Below are positions 8,134 to 16,568 of a stretch of DNA of 64,000 nt, piece by piece. Location: assembly GCA_964276095.1 (NCBI GenBank), contig CAXYDR010000003.1, positions 620,001-684,000 on the forward strand, given 5' to 3'. The stretch comes from GCA-2733415 sp964276095. GTDB taxonomy: Bacteria; Bacteroidota; Bacteroidia; Flavobacteriales; Flavobacteriaceae. Every line of letters begins with the position of its first letter. The first letter of the stretch is position 1. The translations under genes were made by a program, and so were the position numbers. The notes under the pieces are model-generated. The model saw only the letters and a list, made by a program, of their open reading frames with translations, searched no databases and had not been told where the DNA came from.

Positions 8134-9495
8134 ATGAAATTTAAATTAACCTTAATCATCGCTTTCATAACACTTTTTGCTGCAAATGCACAAAACGAAG
8201 TGTGTCTTGAAAAGCTTTCTATATTTACTGAATCAGCTAAAATAAAAAACTACGATGCTGCTTACGAACCTTGGATGTCTGTTAGAAAAGCATGTCCAAA
8301 GCTAAATAATGCAATTTACGTTTACGGAGAAAAAATATTAAAGCACAAAATAAAGAAAGCAACTGCTGGGGAAAAAACTGTTTTTGTAAACGATTTAATT
8401 GCTTTATACCACGAAAGTATGGCAAACATGCCTAACAAATTTCCTTGTGGTAAAACTGAAGCAAAAATCGGGCAGTTGATGTATGACAAAAAAATAGGTA
8501 CTGCGGAAACTCAGTTCAACACTTTTGACCATGCATTCAAAAAAGATGCTAAAACTTTCAATAACCCTAAAGCTATATATACCTACTTTAAATTAATGGT
8601 TGGTTTGTTTGATGCAAAAACTAAAGATTTCCAAGAATTAATTGATCTTTATACTACTGTAACTGATAAAGTAGAAAAAGAGCAAAAAAATTATTCTGGT
8701 AAAAAAGATGCATTGCTTTTAAAAGAAGAAAATGGATCAATCACTGCTAAAGACAAGAAAAGATTAAAAAGCTACAATTCATACTTAACTGCTTACGATC
8801 AAATTTCTGGAGGTATTGACAAAGATTTAGGAGACAGAGCTAACTGTGATAAATTAGTACCATTATTCGAAAAGAATTTTGAAGAAAACAAAACGAATAT
8901 TGCTTGGTTAAAAAACGCAGCAGGAAGATTAGCTGGTAAAGATTGTGATGACGCTCCTTTATTCGTAAAGTTAGTTGAAACATTTCATAAATTAAATCCT
9001 TCTGCTAATTCAGCGTACTACTTAGGACGTTTAAATGAAAAGAAAAACGCTTCTGCTAATGCTGAAAAGTATTACAACGAATCTGCAAAACTACATACTG
9101 AAGGATTTGAAAAAGCAAAATTATATTACCGATTAGCAATAATGAGTAAAAAGAAAGGTGCAAAATCTAAAGCATATAACTATGCAAGAAAAACCTTAGC
9201 TGCTCAACCATCATTTGGTAAAGCTTATTTATTAATTGCTAATTTATATGCTAGTTCTGCAAATAGCTGTGGTACTAATCAATTTAACAAAAGAGCTGTA
9301 TATTGGTTAGCTGCTAACATGGCTGACAAAGCAGGAAGAGTAAACGGATCATTAAAAAAATCTGCTGCTAAAACTTCTGCAAACTACAGAGCAAAAGCTC
9401 CTAGTAAAGAAATGATTTTCTCTGAAGGTATGGCTGGAAAGAAAATAGCTATAGGATGTTGGATTAACAAATCTGTTACAGTACCTAACATATAA
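8134..9495 (+). CDS. Secreted TPR-like repeat protein
   Basis: Protein of 453 residues with a signal peptide ending in FAANAQ. The body is helical and Lys/Ala-rich, with TPR-like segments such as SAYYLGRLNEKKNASANAEKYYNESA near residue 290-315 (cited in part by position) and a following repeat near 325-360. Two or more tetratricopeptide units are plausible, so it is probably a periplasmic scaffold. The stop overlaps the next start (TAATG), which supports co-translation with lptC. No enzymatic motif was seen. Confidence 0.78.
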   Translation: MKFKLTLIIAFITLFAANAQNEVCLEKLSIFTESAKIKNYDAAYEPWMSVRKACPKLNNAIYVYGEKILKHKIKKATAGEKTVFVNDLIALYHESMANMPNKFPCGKTEAKIGQLMYDKKIGTAETQFNTFDHAFKKDAKTFNNPKAIYTYFKLMVGLFDAKTKDFQELIDLYTTVTDKVEKEQKNYSGKKDALLLKEENGSITAKDKKRLKSYNSYLTAYDQISGGIDKDLGDRANCDKLVPLFEKNFEENKTNIAWLKNAAGRLAGKDCDDAPLFVKLVETFHKLNPSANSAYYLGRLNEKKNASANAEKYYNESAKLHTEGFEKAKLYYRLAIMSKKKGAKSKAYNYARKTLAAQPSFGKAYLLIANLYASSANSCGTNQFNKRAVYWLAANMADKAGRVNGSLKKSAAKTSANYRAKAPSKEMIFSEGMAGKKIAIGCWINKSVTVPNI

Positions 9496-10061
9496 TGATG
9501 AAATTGTCATATAACATATACCTAAAGACTGTTGCGATACTTTTCGTAACAGTCTTTTTTTCTTGTCAAGATAATTATGACGACATCAAACGAATGCAAA
9601 AAGCTTCGATTGAACCTGCAGGAATAGCTGAGCATATCAATTTAAAGCACACCGATTCTGGTAGGGTGAAATTACATTTGATCAGTAAAAAAATGTTAGA
9701 TTTTTCCAATAAAGAATTCTCTCACACTATTTTTCCTGAAGGAATTGAATTGCATTTATACGAGATCAATGATGAAAAAAAAGAAACTATCATCACCTCT
9801 GATTATGCAATTACTTATGACAATACAGATTTAATTGACTTAAGAGGTAATGTAAAAATAACAACACCTGAAGGAAAAAAACTTTCTGCAGAGCAATTAT
9901 ATTACGACCAGAAAACAGAATGGATATTTACCAATAGTGAATATAAATACGAAGGTGAAGACGGAGGATACAATGTTGGTAAAGGAGGCTTTGATGCCAA
10001 TAGTGATATGTCAATTTTCAGTTCAATAGATAACGACGGACAACAATACATTAATGATTAA
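9495..10061 (+). CDS. lptC: LPS export factor LptC (lipoprotein form)
   Basis: Protein of 188 residues. A hydrophobic N terminus ends in FFSC, a lipobox, so it is probably lipidated. The rest is the beta-jellyroll of the LptC/OstA group: segments around DYAITYDNTDLIDLRGNV and KLSAEQLYYDQKTEWIFT, typical of proteins that pass LPS from the LptBFG exporter to LptA. The start overlaps the upstream stop by one base; a second ATG follows directly, and either may serve. No other lpt genes are in the window. Confidence 0.85.
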   Translation: MMKLSYNIYLKTVAILFVTVFFSCQDNYDDIKRMQKASIEPAGIAEHINLKHTDSGRVKLHLISKKMLDFSNKEFSHTIFPEGIELHLYEINDEKKETIITSDYAITYDNTDLIDLRGNVKITTPEGKKLSAEQLYYDQKTEWIFTNSEYKYEGEDGGYNVGKGGFDANSDMSIFSSIDNDGQQYIND

Positions 10062-10064
10062 ATT

Positions 10065-10283
10065 ATGAATAAACTAGGGAACATTTTTCAAGCAGCATAT
10101 ATTGGGTTTGCGGTATTTTTTATATACTTAGCAATTACTAACTGGGGAATACCTGGAGGCAAATCTTACTTGTTTTTACTCGCAGCAGCACTTGCGATTT
10201 TTAAATTTTTCTTTAACAAGAAATACAGAAAACGTTTTGATACACATTATAAGGAAAGAGAAGAGAAACTAAAAAACAAATAG
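10065..10283 (+). CDS. Small two-span membrane protein
   Basis: Protein of 72 residues with two hydrophobic segments (about 8-27 and 35-50) and a basic, Lys/Arg-rich tail. It begins four bases after the lptC stop and is followed by a strong terminator, so it is the last gene of the coaX operon. Function unknown. Similar short proteins follow lptC in other flavobacteria, as I recall. Confidence 0.7.
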   Translation: MNKLGNIFQAAYIGFAVFFIYLAITNWGIPGGKSYLFLLAAALAIFKFFFNKKYRKRFDTHYKEREEKLKNK

Positions 10284-10302
10284 ACTTCTACTTTATCCAA
10301 AT

Positions 10303-10344
10303 AAAAAGAGCAAACAATTAACATATTGTTTGCTCTTTTTATTT
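10303..10344. terminator. Bidirectional terminator between converging operons
   Basis: A long stem (AAAAAGAGCAAACAAT pairing with its complement, 8-base loop) has A-rich and T-rich flanks on either side. It can end both the coaX operon and the minus-strand mevalonate genes. Confidence 0.85.
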
Positions 10345-10357
10345 GTCACTACTTGGA

Positions 10358-11278
10358 TTATTTAAGCAATAATTCTTCAAAACTAAATATAGTATCATAT
10401 CCTTTAGTTTTGAAATATTCAAGATCTGACTTTTCTTCTACAGTTACCAATACAAAATCTCCTCCCCAAGCACCTAAACTTTTAACAACTCCCTTATTAT
10501 ACTCAGGAAACAATTGTTGCTGTACTGAATTTGTTTTTATTAATTTAGATATTAAGTTTTCATGCTTACTTAGTAAGTAATTGAATTCAGCTAACACATC
10601 ACAAGAAACCATTTCTTCAGTAATTTTGTTTATTTCAGAAATGACTATTTCTTTTAATGAGGCAGATAACGTTTTATAATGAGCAATACCTTCTTTACTG
10701 TCTTGCTTTTTATTTAAGTATACAAAGTATAATTGTGCCTTAAAACTAGGATTAAACCTAACAAAGTCAACTTCAGGTAGCTTGTTTTTTATTTGATAAA
10801 TTAATGGTGAAATATTCGTTGCACAAGCTAAATCATAACCACTCCCTTTAAAAGAATCCCAAAGCAATTGATACGGATCAATATTTGCCCATTTTGCAAT
10901 ATTTGCAATTAAAGTTGATGATGTCCCCAAGCCATACTCCCTATCAAAAGTTAACCTTGTGGTTACATAATAACCATACGTATCTTTTAAAAAACTCTTG
11001 TTTAATTGTTGAGCCGCAAGAATTATCTCTAATAATTTTCTTGAAATATCATTATCGATAGCTTCAATTTTTAAATCATCTAATAAGAATTCTTCCTCAA
11101 ACCAAACCTGATTGTTTTCATCAAAACTTTTCCAGACTAACTTTCGTTCAGTAATTGGTTTTACAGTTAAATATTGTCCTTTATTTGTAGGTATCGCCAA
11201 TGCTTTTGCCCCATCAAGAACTACATATTCTCCTGTAAGTAATAATTTTCCGTGGCTATAAAAAACTTTTGTACTCAA
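10358..11278 (-). CDS. GYDIA-type GHMP kinase, mevalonate-pathway context
   Basis: GHMP-superfamily kinase of 306 residues. The N terminus has HGKLLLTGEYVVLDGAKALA, the ATP-binding region has YGLGTSST near residue 135, and GSGYDLACA near 165 is the motif that names this group (here Leu replaces Ile). It directly follows the HMG-CoA reductase stop codon with no gap, and its start appears to be TTG at 11278, which implies coupled translation. A role as a mevalonate or phosphomevalonate kinase is likely from context; the exact substrate is not shown. Confidence 0.85.
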   Translation of the reverse strand: MSTKVFYSHGKLLLTGEYVVLDGAKALAIPTNKGQYLTVKPITERKLVWKSFDENNQVWFEEEFLLDDLKIEAIDNDISRKLLEIILAAQQLNKSFLKDTYGYYVTTRLTFDREYGLGTSSTLIANIAKWANIDPYQLLWDSFKGSGYDLACATNISPLIYQIKNKLPEVDFVRFNPSFKAQLYFVYLNKKQDSKEGIAHYKTLSASLKEIVISEINKITEEMVSCDVLAEFNYLLSKHENLISKLIKTNSVQQQLFPEYNKGVVKSLGAWGGDFVLVTVEEKSDLEYFKTKGYDTIFSFEELLLK

Positions 11279-12598
11279 CTAAACTGCTCTTAACTCATTA
11301 AACTTTGCAACTACATCACTATGTATCACTGTTTTTCCTTCAAAACAAGCAGCTATTTGTTGCTTTTCATCAACTGATGCTCCCATTTGATTTAAAATAT
11401 TCATCAAGTGCATTTTCATATGTCCTTTTTGAATTCCTGTAGTTGTTAAGGATCTTAATGCTCCAAAGTTTTGAGCCAATCCAGCAACTGCTATAATTTG
11501 CATCAACTCTTTCGCTGATGGTTTTTCTAACATTTCTAAAGCCAATTTCACTAAAGGATGCAAATTAGTTAATCCACCAACAGTCCCTAAAGCTAAAGGC
11601 AATTCTATCCAAAATTTAAACACTCCGTTCTCAACACTTGCATACGTCAAACTACTATAGCTTCCGTTTCTTGCTGCATATGCATGAACACCGGCCTCAA
11701 CTGCTCTAAAATCATTTCCGGTAGCCAATACAACAGCATCAACTCCGTTCATAATACCTTTATTGTGAGTAACTGCTCTATAAGGTTCTACTTGCGCTAT
11801 TTGTACAGCTCTAACGAATTTTTCAGCAAATTCATTTGGAGACACACCTTCATCTTCATTTAATTCAGAAACTGGACAAGAAACCTCTGCCCTAACAATA
11901 CAGTCCGGAACGTAATTAGACAAGATACTCATCACTATTTCAATGTTCTTTTCCTCTTCAGAAAAAAAACTAAAAATTTTAGCTTCAGATTTAAATGTTT
12001 TAGCAAACTGCTCTAAGCAAGAATTGATAAAATTAGCACCCATCGCATCTAACGTTTCAAATGAACAATGCAACTGATAATAGTTATCCAAAACAGAAGT
12101 CTTATCAACCAATTCAATTGATTTAATCCCTCCACCTCGCTTCTCCATATTTTTAGTTATGGATTTTGAATCAGCAATTAATTTCGCCTTTACTTCTGAA
12201 AAGAAGTTATCAAGCTTACTTTTATCACCATTGTACATAAAATGCACTTGGCCTATTTTTGTTGTAGATATTACTTCTGCTTTAAAACCACCTCTATCTA
12301 GCCAAAACTTAGCCGCCTTACTTGCTGCCGCTACTACTGAGCTTTCTTCAATAGCCATAGGTATTGCACATAATTTCCCGTTAATCAAGAAATTTGGTGC
12401 TATTCCAAAAGGTAAATAATAATTAGATATTGTATTTTCGATAAATTCATCATGAAGCTGCTGAAGGGCATGATCATCATTCCAGTATCTTTTAATTATA
12501 GACTCTGCACTAGAGTTGTCTTTAAAAAAAGAAGACACTACCCAAGATACTTTTTCTTCTTTGGTAAGTTTCGAAAATCCTTTTACAGGCTTTATCAT
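11279..12598 (-). CDS. mvaA: Hydroxymethylglutaryl-CoA reductase (class II type)
   Basis: Enzyme of 439 residues of the short bacterial HMG-CoA reductase class, which makes or degrades mevalonate. Recognisable segments are GFSKLTKEEK at the N terminus, AIEESSVVAAASKAA near 85, the NKGIMNGVDAVVLATGND region near 280 and GTVGGLTNLHPLVK near 340. The ATG at 12598 is preferred over 12634, because a TATATTTG box at 12623-12630 would start the transcript downstream of 12634. With the adjoining GHMP kinase it points to isoprenoid supply by the mevalonate pathway. Confidence 0.93.
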   Translation of the reverse strand: MIKPVKGFSKLTKEEKVSWVVSSFFKDNSSAESIIKRYWNDDHALQQLHDEFIENTISNYYLPFGIAPNFLINGKLCAIPMAIEESSVVAAASKAAKFWLDRGGFKAEVISTTKIGQVHFMYNGDKSKLDNFFSEVKAKLIADSKSITKNMEKRGGGIKSIELVDKTSVLDNYYQLHCSFETLDAMGANFINSCLEQFAKTFKSEAKIFSFFSEEEKNIEIVMSILSNYVPDCIVRAEVSCPVSELNEDEGVSPNEFAEKFVRAVQIAQVEPYRAVTHNKGIMNGVDAVVLATGNDFRAVEAGVHAYAARNGSYSSLTYASVENGVFKFWIELPLALGTVGGLTNLHPLVKLALEMLEKPSAKELMQIIAVAGLAQNFGALRSLTTTGIQKGHMKMHLMNILNQMGASVDEKQQIAACFEGKTVIHSDVVAKFNELRAV

Positions 12599-12622
12599 TT
12601 TTTGTGGTATAAAATATGTGAA

Positions 12623-12630
12623 CAAATATA
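12623..12630 (-). promoter_or_regulatory. -7 box of the HMG-CoA reductase operon
   Basis: TATATTTG on the minus strand, 24 bases upstream of the ATG at 12598. It rules against the longer open frame starting at 12634, which would begin upstream of the transcript. Confidence 0.65.
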
Positions 12631-12733
12631 GCATAAATGGTATTATTTAACAGACAACTTAACTTTAAGATTCATTAGATTTTGCTATATTGTCGGCTAT
12701 TAAAATTATATACACACATAGTTTCAGATTATT

Positions 12734-14899
12734 ATGAAATATTTCACTTTTTGCATCACTTTATTTTTATTGACATTAAGCTCAGTAAATGCCCAAGAAA
12801 AACAAGTTACTTTAGAAGAAATATGGGGAGGAGAGTTCCGTGGCGAGTATATGGATGCTTTACACTCAATGAAAGATGGTGAACATTATTCTGTTTTAGA
12901 TTTTGATAGAAAAACAAGAAGTACTTCTGTAAATAAATACAGTTACAAGACTTTAGCAAAAACAGCTTCATTGGTTGATTCAAAAGACATTAATGACATT
13001 GCTTATTTTACAGACTATACGTTTAGTAGTGATGAAACAAAATTATTATTAGCTACTAATGTCACTTCAATTTTCCGCCATTCATCTGTAGGGAAGTATT
13101 TTATTTACGATACTAAAACAAAAACGACTACACTACTTACTGAAAATAAAGTTCAAGAGCCTACTTTTTCTCCAGACGGAACTAAAGTTGCTTATGTTTT
13201 TGAAAACAATATCTATTTTAAAGATTTAAGCTCAGGAAAAGAAACTCAGGTAACTACTGATGGAAAGAAAAACGAAATTATTAATGGAGTTACGGATTGG
13301 GTTTATGAAGAAGAATTTGCTTTTGTAAGAGCTTTCGAATGGAATGCAACTGGAACAAAAATAGCTTATATCCGATTTGACGAAAAAGATGTCCCTGAAT
13401 TCTCTATGGATGTTTACGGATCAAAATTATACCAAACACAAACAGTTTTTAAATACCCAAAAGCTGGAGAAAACAACGCAGAAGTTTCATTACATATTTA
13501 CGATGTGGCTTCAAACAAAAAATCGGCTATTACACTTCCGGAATACTATTACATTCCTAGAATTAAATGGACTAACGATGCTAATGTATTAAGCACTCAA
13601 TTATTAAACAGACATCAGAATAACTTAAACTTAGTGTTTGTAAATGCAACTGACTTATCAGCAAAAACTGTTTTAACAGATACTGATGCTGCATATGTTG
13701 ATGTAACTGACAATCTTACTTTTTTAAACAACAACAGTTTTATCTGGACAAGTGAAAAAGATGGTTACAACCATATATATCACTATAGTAAAACAGGAAA
13801 GTTAATTAACCAAGTAACGAAAGGAAACTGGGAAGTAACTAATTACTACGGTTTCAATGAGAAAAAAGGAATTGCTTATTACCAATCGGTAGAAAACGGC
13901 TCTACAAACAGAGATGTTTACGCAATCAATATTAACGGAAAAGGGAAAAAGCGTTTATCTTCTAAAACAGGAACAAACAACGCAACTTTCAGTAAAAGCT
14001 TCGCATATTTCATCAATACATTTTCTAATAGCACTACTCCAAATGAGTTTACTTTAAACAGTGCTAAAACAGGAAAAGTATTAAAAAACATTAAAGACAA
14101 TAAATCATTACAAAATAAAGTAGCAAATTATGCTTTTGCTTCAAAAGAGTTTTCGACTATTAACGTTAACGGAAACGATTTAAACATGTGGATGATTAAA
14201 CCGTTAAATTTTGATGCTACTAAAAAATATCCTGTATTCATGTATCAATATTCTGGCCCAGGAAGTCAGCAAGTAGCTAACAAATGGAACTCAGCTAATG
14301 ATTATTGGTTTCAAATGCTAGCACAACAAGGATATATTACTGTTTGTATTGACGGTAGAGGAACCGGTTTTAAAGGACGAGACTTTAAAAAAGTGACTCA
14401 AAAAGAATTAGGGAAATACGAAGTTGAAGACCAAATAGCTGCTGCTAAAAAATTAGGAAATAGAGCTTACATTGATAGCGACAGAATTGGAATTTTCGGA
14501 TGGAGCTACGGTGGTTTCATGTCTTCTAATTGTTTGTTTCAAGGAGCTGACACTTTCAAAATGGCTATAGCAGTTGCTCCTGTAACATCATGGCGTTTTT
14601 ATGACACTGTGTACACTGAACGTTATATGCAAACTCCACAAGAAAACGCTAGTGGATATGATAACAACTCACCAATGTCACATGTTGACAAATTAAAAGG
14701 GAAATTCTTACTTATTCATGGTAGTGCTGATGACAATGTTCATGTACAAAACACGATGCGTATGGTAGAAGCATTAATTCAAGCTGATAAGCAATTCGAC
14801 TGGATGGTTTACCCAGATAAAAATCATGGGATTTACGGAGGTAACACACGTTTACATTTGTATAAAAAAATGACGAATTTCATTAAAGAGAACTTATAA
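12734..14899 (+). CDS. Secreted S9 peptidase, dipeptidyl peptidase IV type
   Basis: Prolyl-specific serine peptidase of 721 residues with a signal peptide ending in SSVNAQ. An N-terminal beta-propeller (about 60-450, including the DPP IV-like EEEFAF segment that binds the substrate amino end) precedes an alpha/beta-hydrolase domain. The nucleophile lies in GWSYGG at Ser591, the Asp pair in GSADDNVH near 666, and the His in DKNHG at 698. It should clip Xaa-Pro dipeptides in the periplasm. Two POT-family peptide importers follow, the first 36 bases away, which fits uptake of the released peptides. Confidence 0.94.
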   Translation: MKYFTFCITLFLLTLSSVNAQEKQVTLEEIWGGEFRGEYMDALHSMKDGEHYSVLDFDRKTRSTSVNKYSYKTLAKTASLVDSKDINDIAYFTDYTFSSDETKLLLATNVTSIFRHSSVGKYFIYDTKTKTTTLLTENKVQEPTFSPDGTKVAYVFENNIYFKDLSSGKETQVTTDGKKNEIINGVTDWVYEEEFAFVRAFEWNATGTKIAYIRFDEKDVPEFSMDVYGSKLYQTQTVFKYPKAGENNAEVSLHIYDVASNKKSAITLPEYYYIPRIKWTNDANVLSTQLLNRHQNNLNLVFVNATDLSAKTVLTDTDAAYVDVTDNLTFLNNNSFIWTSEKDGYNHIYHYSKTGKLINQVTKGNWEVTNYYGFNEKKGIAYYQSVENGSTNRDVYAININGKGKKRLSSKTGTNNATFSKSFAYFINTFSNSTTPNEFTLNSAKTGKVLKNIKDNKSLQNKVANYAFASKEFSTINVNGNDLNMWMIKPLNFDATKKYPVFMYQYSGPGSQQVANKWNSANDYWFQMLAQQGYITVCIDGRGTGFKGRDFKKVTQKELGKYEVEDQIAAAKKLGNRAYIDSDRIGIFGWSYGGFMSSNCLFQGADTFKMAIAVAPVTSWRFYDTVYTERYMQTPQENASGYDNNSPMSHVDKLKGKFLLIHGSADDNVHVQNTMRMVEALIQADKQFDWMVYPDKNHGIYGGNTRLHLYKKMTNFIKENL

Positions 14900-14935
14900 T
14901 AATCTATTAACCAAAAAACTAATTCACATACAATT

Positions 14936-16498
14936 ATGTCAGACATTACTTTAAAACCACATGAAAGGGAGCTATTCGGACATCCGATAGGGCTTTATGT
15001 ATTGTTCTTCACTGAAATGTGGGAAAGATTTTCTTACTATGGTATGAGATCTATCTTAGTAATCTATATGATTGCTCAAGCTACAAATGAAAATGGACCA
15101 GGATTAGAATGGACAGAATTAGAAGCTTATCAATTATATGGTTGGTATGTAATGTTAGTATATTTAATATCAATACCTGGTGGAATTCTAGCCGATAAAG
15201 TTTTAGGGCAGAAAAAAACGGTCATGCTTGGGGCTGTACTATTGTCTATTGGGCATGGAGTATTGGCAATAGAAACCAATTGGGCTTTCTTTACAGGCTT
15301 AGGGTTTATCATTGTTGGTGTTGGTTGTTTAAAGCCTAATATTTCAACCATGGTAGGTGGGTTGTATAAAAAAGGTGACATCAGAAGAGATAAAGGATTT
15401 AGTATCTTTTATATCGGAATTAACTTAGGTTCTCTTTTAGCTACATCATTTATTGGATTAGTTGTTGCTCAATGGGGATGGCATGCTGGATTTGGATTAG
15501 CAGGTATTGCAATGATTTTTGGATTACTAGTATATATTTATGGTCAGAAATATATTGCACATGTAGGTAACAAACCAACAGAAGAACAGAAAAAGAATGA
15601 TATTTCTATTGGGAAATTGTTCTCTAAAATATTTCAAGCGCCTACTCAGCTAGTAATTATGTGCGTGCTATTAGTAGTGTCATTATATATTGGATATACT
15701 AAAGAAGGAGTCGACCACTGGGGATACGGAGCATTGTTTGTTTTCTTATCGTTAGTAGTTGGTTTAATGATGATGATTTACAAGGATCTTGACAGTAAAG
15801 TAATGAGAGATCGTTTTCTTGTATTACTATTATCATTTTTATTAGTTATTGTATTCTGGGGAGCTTTTGAGCAAGCTGGAGGATTAATGAGTGTTTACAC
15901 CGAAACTAAAACAGATAGAGTATTATTCGGAATGACAATTCCTACGCCAATGTTTCAAGGTTTAAATGCAGGTTTTATCTTATTACTTGCAGTTTGGATT
16001 GCAAACATTTGGGCGAAAAGAAAAATAAAGAACAAAGAAGCGTCTTCATTATTTAAAATGGCTACCGGTACAATTATCATGGGACTTGGTTTTGTATTCA
16101 TGATTTTTGCTGTAAGAGAATATGAAGCAAACGGAAGCTCACATATGATATGGTTAGTATTAGCTTATTTATTTCATACTATTGGTGAATTATGTTCATC
16201 GCCTGTATCATTATCATTTGTAACAAAATTAGCACCAGTAAAATATGCGTCATTAATGATGGGATTATATTTTGCAGCAACTGGTTTAGGAGGAAAAGTA
16301 GCCGGAGTAATTGGTGAAGTATCATCTCAATTTGGAGAATATGCAATTTTCTCAGGAATAGTAATATTCACTGTTCTTTTCGGTTTATTGGTAATTGCAT
16401 TATTGAAACCTTTAAAACGTTTGACACATGGCGCTGAGGATAATGAAGGTACTAATTACGAAGAAAACGAAGGTTTTGAATTAGCAGACAATCAATAA
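14936..16498 (+). CDS. Peptide MFS transporter (POT family), first copy
   Basis: Proton-coupled oligopeptide transporter of 520 residues with about 14 hydrophobic segments. The family signature is clear near the N terminus: FTEMWERFSYYGMRSIL, with the ExxER-type motif that couples protons. GGILADKVLGQKK and LKPNISTMVGGLY follow near residues 80 and 130. The C terminus is acidic. It sits 36 bases after the DPP IV-type peptidase and has its own terminator before the second copy. Confidence 0.94.
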   Translation: MSDITLKPHERELFGHPIGLYVLFFTEMWERFSYYGMRSILVIYMIAQATNENGPGLEWTELEAYQLYGWYVMLVYLISIPGGILADKVLGQKKTVMLGAVLLSIGHGVLAIETNWAFFTGLGFIIVGVGCLKPNISTMVGGLYKKGDIRRDKGFSIFYIGINLGSLLATSFIGLVVAQWGWHAGFGLAGIAMIFGLLVYIYGQKYIAHVGNKPTEEQKKNDISIGKLFSKIFQAPTQLVIMCVLLVVSLYIGYTKEGVDHWGYGALFVFLSLVVGLMMMIYKDLDSKVMRDRFLVLLLSFLLVIVFWGAFEQAGGLMSVYTETKTDRVLFGMTIPTPMFQGLNAGFILLLAVWIANIWAKRKIKNKEASSLFKMATGTIIMGLGFVFMIFAVREYEANGSSHMIWLVLAYLFHTIGELCSSPVSLSFVTKLAPVKYASLMMGLYFAATGLGGKVAGVIGEVSSQFGEYAIFSGIVIFTVLFGLLVIALLKPLKRLTHGAEDNEGTNYEENEGFELADNQ

Positions 16499-16515
16499 CA
16501 TTAATACACTTATCT

Positions 16516-16544
16516 CCCACTAGTTAAAAGCTAGTGGGTTTTTC
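16516..16544 (+). terminator. Terminator after the first POT gene
   Basis: An 8-bp stem CCCACTAG / CTAGTGGG with a 7-base loop, followed by a T run. Confidence 0.85.
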
Positions 16545-16568
16545 TAAATCAATCTATATTTATATTTT

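Noticed and set aside
12599..12634. Longer start for HMG-CoA reductase
   Set aside because: A good -7 box at 12623-12630 lies inside this extension, so the transcript should start downstream of it.
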